NCBI GenBank assembly: GCA_028686145.1
Contig: JAQUCQ010000002.1
Coordinates: 1-36,116, forward strand
Origin: Desulfuromonadaceae bacterium
GTDB lineage: Bacteria > Desulfobacterota > Desulfuromonadia > Geobacterales > Pseudopelobacteraceae
Direction: 5' to 3'
Length of the DNA: 36,116 nt
Part shown: positions 31,909 through 36,116 of the stretch, piece after piece
Numbering within the stretch: position 1 is the first letter of the stretch
Layout: each line of letters starts with the position of its first letter
Translations under genes and position numbers: made by a program
The notes under the pieces: generated by a model
The model's database searches: none
What the model was told of the DNA's origin: nothing
The model's input: only the letters and a program-made list of their open reading frames with translations

Positions 31909-31914
31909 GGTGAA

Positions 31915-33291
31915 TCAGTTTCCCGCTCGCACGTTCTGGATTTCACTCCATACACGCTCACGAGCCGTTCCACCCGGAACATTACGGGCATTGACACTTG
32001 CTTCGACGGTACAGCATTCAAATATATCGGTATCGATTTTTCCTGAAAAAAGCTGCCACTCAGCCAACGAAAGGTCGACAATATCCATCTGGTTTTCGAC
32101 ACAGTATGCTACCGCTCTGCCGACCGCCTCATGGGCGTCGCGAAAGGCAAGCCCCTTGCGCACAAGATAGTCGGCAACGTCCGTTGCAGTAGAGAACCCC
32201 TGCCCAGCGGCCTTACGCATATTTTCAGTGTTGACGCGCATCTCACGGATCATATCTGCAAAAATTTTGAGGCTCCCCTTCAGTGTGTCAATCGTATCAA
32301 AGAGCGGCTCCTTATCTTCCTGCATATCCTTGTTGTAAGCAAGCGGCAGAGCCTTCATGGTTGTCAACAACGCCATCAGATTTCCATACACCCGGCCGGT
32401 TTTCCCCCTAACCAGTTCCGGCACATCCGGATTCTTTTTCTGAGGCATGATAGACGAACCGGTGCAGAAGCCATCTGATAACTCAATAAATTGAAACGCA
32501 CTTGTAGACCAGATAATCAACTCTTCAGAAAACCGGGACAGATGCATCATTACAATGGAAGCATCCGCCAAGAACTCAATAGCAAAATCCCGGTCGGAGA
32601 CAGCATCCAGCGAATTGTGGGTAATCGCTTGAAAACCAAGCTGTTCGGCAACATAGTCCCGATCGATCGGGAATGTTGTGCCGGCCAGCGCTCCAGCACC
32701 TAACGGCAGGACATTCACCCGTTTCAGGCAATCATCAAGACGCCCCTTATCACGCTTGAACATCTCGACATACGCCATCAGATGGTGCGCGAACAGGATC
32801 GGCTGGGCGGTCTGCATATGGGTGAACCCGGGCATAAGCGTATCCAGATTAGCTTCGGCCTGGTTCAACAAGGCATCGATCAGCAGGTCGAGGTAGCTTG
32901 TAATCTCAACAATTTCATCCCGCAGATAGAGCCGAATATCCAGCGCCACCTGATCATTTCGTGACCGCCCGGTGTGCAAACGTTTCCCCGCTTCACCGAT
33001 GGCACCAGAGAGACGGGCTTCGATATTCATATGAATATCTTCTAAACCAATGGAAAAATCAAACTCACCCGCTTCAATCTGCGCCAGGATTTTCTGCAAT
33101 CCATGGACAATCTGTTCCACATCTTCCAGCGGGATGATCTCCTGTTTGCCCAACATCCGGGCATGAGCGATGGAGCCGCGTATATCCTGATGATAGAGGC
33201 GTTTGTCGAAGTCGATGGACGCGGTGAACTCCTCCACAAATTTATCAGTGGGCTGGGTGAAACGCCCGCCCCAGAGTTTATCTTTTGACAT
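31915..33291 (-). CDS. argH: Argininosuccinate lyase ArgH
   Basis: 458 aa. Cleaves argininosuccinate to arginine and fumarate, the last step of arginine synthesis. The start at 33291 (MSKDKLWGGRFTQPTD) has AGGAG 8 bases upstream. The superfamily signature GSSIMPQKKNPDVPEL, with the flexible catalytic serine loop, lies near residue 280. HTGRSRNDQVALDIRLYLRD and the catalytic His region GFTHMQTAQP are also present. The length is standard. A 130-bp gap separates it from the nitrilase-like gene and may contain a promoter. Confidence 0.97.
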   Translation of the reverse strand: MSKDKLWGGRFTQPTDKFVEEFTASIDFDKRLYHQDIRGSIAHARMLGKQEIIPLEDVEQIVHGLQKILAQIEAGEFDFSIGLEDIHMNIEARLSGAIGEAGKRLHTGRSRNDQVALDIRLYLRDEIVEITSYLDLLIDALLNQAEANLDTLMPGFTHMQTAQPILFAHHLMAYVEMFKRDKGRLDDCLKRVNVLPLGAGALAGTTFPIDRDYVAEQLGFQAITHNSLDAVSDRDFAIEFLADASIVMMHLSRFSEELIIWSTSAFQFIELSDGFCTGSSIMPQKKNPDVPELVRGKTGRVYGNLMALLTTMKALPLAYNKDMQEDKEPLFDTIDTLKGSLKIFADMIREMRVNTENMRKAAGQGFSTATDVADYLVRKGLAFRDAHEAVGRAVAYCVENQMDIVDLSLAEWQLFSGKIDTDIFECCTVEASVNARNVPGGTARERVWSEIQNVRAGN

Positions 33292-33421
33292 ACTTATCTC
33301 CTGACGTTGAAAAACGGGATACGTGCTTAATGGCATTAATTTACTGCCGGAATAGGTATAAATTCCTTCAACTCACTATACAGTTGGTGCGAAACATCTG
33401 GGATTTTATCGCCATGCTGCC

Positions 33422-34591
33422 TTAGGTGTCTGTAATTCGTTCTATTTCGTACTCTGCCACTGGTTCATCAACTGTGATCTTGCGCCACGCACCGGACTCA
33501 TCAACTGCCATGATGGCATGAACCTTGAGCGGAACACGCGTAGTACGCGGGTCAATCTCGTGCTGCGGAGGCAAGTTGAAATAGAGTAGTCTCGTTCCCT
33601 TGCTGAAACGCAATCGGCAGACTGGCGCACCACCAAAATCATCAGTAGCAAACTCCGAGAAGCTGACCTGCGCCAAACGATGATTATGATTGATCACCAC
33701 ATATGAATTGCCAAAAGCATGCTCCGCAGGAGAATTTTCGATCCTGCTCTCCTCCGACGCGTTGCCGAAGACGGTTACCGTCTCTCGTACCCCCGGAGTA
33801 TCCTCCAGATATTCACCGTAAAAGCCATTGATCACGTCTCGATATGCACGATGTTCCGGTTTGGGATTGCACTGGATCACAAACAGGGCATCCAAACCCT
33901 GTCGGGTTGTAAAAAAGAGCTTGTTGGCATGGTCGATAATCTGCCGTATATTCGATGTATAAAGGTCACGATACAGGTAATCAAGACAGATGATGGCCAT
34001 GAAATTGAAGCACGACGGACGACAGCGCAACAAGTAAAAATGCCTGCCCCGGTACAGGTCATGAAATGTGTCAATGTACTCCTCGCCGTGGAAGGGGTGG
34101 CTCTTTGCCTCAAGAAAAACCCGCAACCGGCCGTCAGCTTCCTTTACGGCGACACAGCACCAATTCACCGGCATATTCAACACATCGCCCGAATCGATAT
34201 CGTGATCAACCAATTCGATCGCCTCGGCATTATCCGCGCGGAAACGTTCCAGCAGGGCACGGTATTCACACAGTCGAATATGTTCAAGGCCAAAGACCGT
34301 TACCGTATTCGGGTGAAATCGCTGTTCAATTGCTGCCAGTATATCGTCAAAGCGGGAAGCCGGTAGGCTTGATTCCGGAAACAGCAGAAAATGTAGCTTC
34401 TTCAGGTTTCCTTCCCCGGAAGCTACCAGATCCAGGACCGAACTGACCAGACGCCACTTCTCTTCAGGGTCGACCAGACAGAAACCGATATCCGATCGCT
34501 TGAGATGATTAGGAATCTGGGCAACCATACAGTGGAGGTGATGTCCCAGGGGGAATGCAAGATTTACTTTTTTATCAATGATTTCAGGCAT
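33422..34591 (-). CDS. Divergent nitrilase-superfamily (carbon-nitrogen hydrolase) protein
   Basis: 389 aa from the ATG at 34591, which overlaps the NUDIX gene by 8 bases (a TTG one codon earlier is the alternative). The carbon-nitrogen hydrolase catalytic set can be read: E73 in HFLLFPESSLP, K163 in LEAKSHPFHGEEY with the second Glu (E170) in the typical KxHPFxGE context, and the nucleophile C202 in FMAIICLDYLYRDL. Spacing fits the superfamily, but the sequence is far from amidases, ureidases or Nit proteins I know, and about 120 residues follow the usual end of the fold (beta-strand-rich; NSYVVINHNHRLAQVSF). The reaction is unknown. It lies in an arginine operon between argG and argH beside a NUDIX hydrolase. 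No signal peptide or TM helix is seen. Confidence 0.72.
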   Translation of the reverse strand: MPEIIDKKVNLAFPLGHHLHCMVAQIPNHLKRSDIGFCLVDPEEKWRLVSSVLDLVASGEGNLKKLHFLLFPESSLPASRFDDILAAIEQRFHPNTVTVFGLEHIRLCEYRALLERFRADNAEAIELVDHDIDSGDVLNMPVNWCCVAVKEADGRLRVFLEAKSHPFHGEEYIDTFHDLYRGRHFYLLRCRPSCFNFMAIICLDYLYRDLYTSNIRQIIDHANKLFFTTRQGLDALFVIQCNPKPEHRAYRDVINGFYGEYLEDTPGVRETVTVFGNASEESRIENSPAEHAFGNSYVVINHNHRLAQVSFSEFATDDFGGAPVCRLRFSKGTRLLYFNLPPQHEIDPRTTRVPLKVHAIMAVDESGAWRKITVDEPVAEYEIERITDT

Positions 34592-35045
34592 CAACGTCGT
34601 TCAATATATTGTGTGAAGAAAGTTCCGGAAACACCTTCCCCAGAATATACCGTGCACCGGCGGGCATGGCATAGCCGTCCAGTTCCTGCCGGGGAACCCA
34701 TACAGCCTCGGCAACTTCATCCTCATTGTGGACGACATCGCAATAGAGGGGACGACAGCGGTAATAGAGGATCACAAAGTGACAATTTTCCTCCCCCGGG
34801 GTAAGGTGTTCGAAAACGTCAATCAAACCTTTGATATCTATTTCCAGCCCCACCTCTTCATGCACTTCCCGCTTCAGAGCCTCAAGAATCGGTTCACCAA
34901 GATCAATCTTGCCGCCCGGCATAACCCACAGATCCAAGAAAGGTGGGATGCTCCGCCTGGTCAGGAGCACCCGCCCGTCGTCATCCACGATCACCGCCAC
35001 AACCGAGGTGACGATGTGTTCTTTTTTGTAGCGCTTCTTCGTCAA
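34584..35045 (-). CDS. NUDIX hydrolase
   Basis: 153 aa. A complete Nudix box, GGKIDLGEPILEALKREVHEEVGL (Gx5Ex7REUxEExGU), lies near residues 44-67, with all metal-binding glutamates. The upstream strand VAVIVDDDGRVLLTRRS resembles MutT/ADP-ribose pyrophosphatase-type proteins that hydrolyse nucleoside diphosphate derivatives. The substrate cannot be told. The start appears to be TTG at 35045, with AGGA about 11 bases upstream at the end of argG; there is no ATG before the Nudix box. It begins 3 bases after the argG stop and its end overlaps the nitrilase-like gene, so it is cotranscribed with both. Confidence 0.9.
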   Translation of the reverse strand: MTKKRYKKEHIVTSVVAVIVDDDGRVLLTRRSIPPFLDLWVMPGGKIDLGEPILEALKREVHEEVGLEIDIKGLIDVFEHLTPGEENCHFVILYYRCRPLYCDVVHNEDEVAEAVWVPRQELDGYAMPAGARYILGKVFPELSSHNILNDVDA

Positions 35046-35048
35046 TCC

Positions 35049-36116
35049 TTATTTCTTCCTGTTGGCATGCATCAGCGAGCGGATGCGCAGGCGCAGTGAA
35101 TTGATCTTGATAAAGCCTTCGGCGTCGGCCTGGTTGAAAACCTGATCTTTTTCAAAAGTGGCAAAATCCAGATTAAAGAGCGAATCGCTCTCCGACTTGC
35201 GCCCAACAGTGCGGCAGAGCCCTTTGTAGAGCTTGACTCGGGCCACGCCATTGACGCATTTCTGGGAATCATCAATCAACGTCTGCAGCATCTGGCGCTC
35301 GGGAGAAAACCAATATCCGGCATATATCTGCTTGGCATATTCGGGAATCAGCCCGTCTCGGATACGCAGGACTTCCCGGTCCATGGTAATCTGCTCAACC
35401 GCCGAATGGGCCTCACGCAGGATGGTGCCGCCGGGAGTCTCGTAGACGCCACGCGACTTCATGCCGACCGAACGGTTTTCCAGCAGGTCAACCCGGCCAA
35501 CGCCGTGCTGTCCGCCGATGTAGTTCAGGTGCGCCAGCAGCTGGGCAGGTGTCATTTTCTCGCCATCCACCGCAACGGCGTTGCCGTTTTTGAACTCGAC
35601 CTCCACATACTGCGGCTTGTCGGGGGCTTCCTCCGGCGATTTGGTCAGTACGTACATTTCCTCGGGCGCTTCAGCCCAGGTGTCTTCCAGAATGCCACCC
35701 TCGAAGGAAATATGCAGCATGTTACGGTCCGATGACCAGGGACGTTTCTGGATAGTCGGAATCGGAATATCATTTTTTTGAGCATACTCAATCAGCGCCT
35801 GGCGACTGTTCAGATCCCACTCGCGCCAAGGCGCCACGACCTTGATGGCCGGATCAAAATGATAATAGGCCAGCTCAAAACGCACCTGATCGTTGCCTTT
35901 CCCGGTGGCACCATGGGAGACGGCATCGCAATTTTCCATAGCGGCAATTTCCATCTGACGCTTGGCGATCAGCGGACGGGCAATGGAAGTACCCAACAGA
36001 TAGTGCCCTTCGTAAATGGCATTGGCGCGGAACATCGGATAGACGAAATCGCGCACGAACTCTTCTTTCAGGTCGTCGATATAGACTTTATCGGCGCCGG
36101 TGGCCAAGGCTTTCTC
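35049..36116 (-). CDS. argG: Argininosuccinate synthase ArgG, N-terminus outside window
   Basis: Condenses citrulline and aspartate with ATP to argininosuccinate. The visible 355 codons run from the window edge to the stop at 35049; about 50 N-terminal residues, including the ATP-binding SGGLDTS loop, are missing. Visible signatures: ANAIYEGHYLLGTSIARPLIAKRQ, AVSHGATGKGNDQVRFE (citrulline/ATP region), and the C-terminal NRSVGMKSRGVYETPGGTIL. It is the upstream gene of a minus-strand set with NUDIX, nitrilase-like and argH. Confidence 0.97.
   Translation of the reverse strand, partial: EKALATGADKVYIDDLKEEFVRDFVYPMFRANAIYEGHYLLGTSIARPLIAKRQMEIAAMENCDAVSHGATGKGNDQVRFELAYYHFDPAIKVVAPWREWDLNSRQALIEYAQKNDIPIPTIQKRPWSSDRNMLHISFEGGILEDTWAEAPEEMYVLTKSPEEAPDKPQYVEVEFKNGNAVAVDGEKMTPAQLLAHLNYIGGQHGVGRVDLLENRSVGMKSRGVYETPGGTILREAHSAVEQITMDREVLRIRDGLIPEYAKQIYAGYWFSPERQMLQTLIDDSQKCVNGVARVKLYKGLCRTVGRKSESDSLFNLDFATFEKDQVFNQADAEGFIKINSLRLRIRSLMHANRKK

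Noticed and set aside
33345..33435. Minus-strand open stretch after the nitrilase-like stop that reads GDKIPDVSHQLYSELKEF and ends before argH
   Set aside because: It looks protein-like but has no start codon and no ribosome binding site, and it is closed by a stop about 15 codons before the nitrilase-like gene ends. It might be a gene remnant, but the evidence is too thin.
33422..35045. NUDIX plus nitrilase-like pair as a known anti-phage system
   Set aside because: No reverse transcriptase, nuclease, mobile-element border or other defence gene is nearby, and the pair sits in an arginine operon; kept as an uncharacterised pair only.

Overview
The window looks like a chromosomal segment of a Geobacter/Desulfuromonas-type bacterium (Desulfuromonadales/Geobacterales, Desulfobacterota). 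The evidence is a 14-gene nuo operon whose NuoF carries extra ferredoxin clusters, an octaheme c-type cytochrome, an Fo-only ATP synthase operon (atpZ-atpI-atpB-atpE) without subunit b or F1 genes, a GEMM-I cyclic-dinucleotide riboswitch, and argG/argH near an LptM-like lipoprotein. No species is assigned. No tRNA, rRNA, CRISPR array, insertion sequence or prophage was recognised. Coordinates and starts come from reading the sequence; family names come from recognised motifs, not from a database search.

Layout. 1-1.6 kb (minus): rsmE (cut by the window edge) and prmA. 1.8-4.4 kb (minus): octaheme cytochrome of the tetrathionate reductase type, a small membrane protein, and a small secreted protein with its own terminator. 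4.5-7.2 kb (minus): an EAL-HDOD signalling protein and a REC-HD-GYP phosphodiesterase. The latter is preceded by a complete riboswitch module: promoter, GEMM-I aptamer, intrinsic terminator and ribosome binding site. 7.3-11.0 kb (minus): a zinc-ribbon rhomboid protease, then a compact prmC-hpt-azgA set. 11.0-26.3 kb (minus): nuoABCDEFGHIJKLMN, complete and in canonical order, from a good sigma-70 promoter at about 26.3 kb to a terminator at about 11.03 kb. 26.4-29.5 kb (plus): hemL, then atpZ-atpI-atpB-atpE ending at a strong bidirectional terminator. 29.6-36.1 kb (minus): argG (cut by the window edge), a NUDIX hydrolase, a divergent nitrilase-superfamily protein, argH, GspA- and GspB-like secretion genes and a fibronectin-III-like lipoprotein.

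How the genes work together. The core is energy metabolism. Complex I transfers electrons from NADH to quinone and pumps ions, the Fo genes provide the membrane rotor and stator channel of ATP synthase, hemL feeds heme synthesis, and the octaheme cytochrome is a periplasmic redox protein. The signalling part is the cyclic-di-GMP pair: an HD-GYP enzyme whose transcript begins with an aptamer that should sense the enzyme's own substrate or a related dinucleotide. A 9-nt complementarity between the aptamer 5' strand and the terminator arm suggests how the switch works.

Most noteworthy: the riboswitch-controlled HD-GYP gene, the NUDIX plus nitrilase-like pair inserted between argG and argH, a pair of 12-bp palindromes ahead of the rhomboid gene, a 30-bp tandem repeat giving a His-rich tail on NuoM, and an inverted repeat over the putative cytochrome promoter. 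I did not find a clear-cut new multi-gene defence or biosynthetic system.
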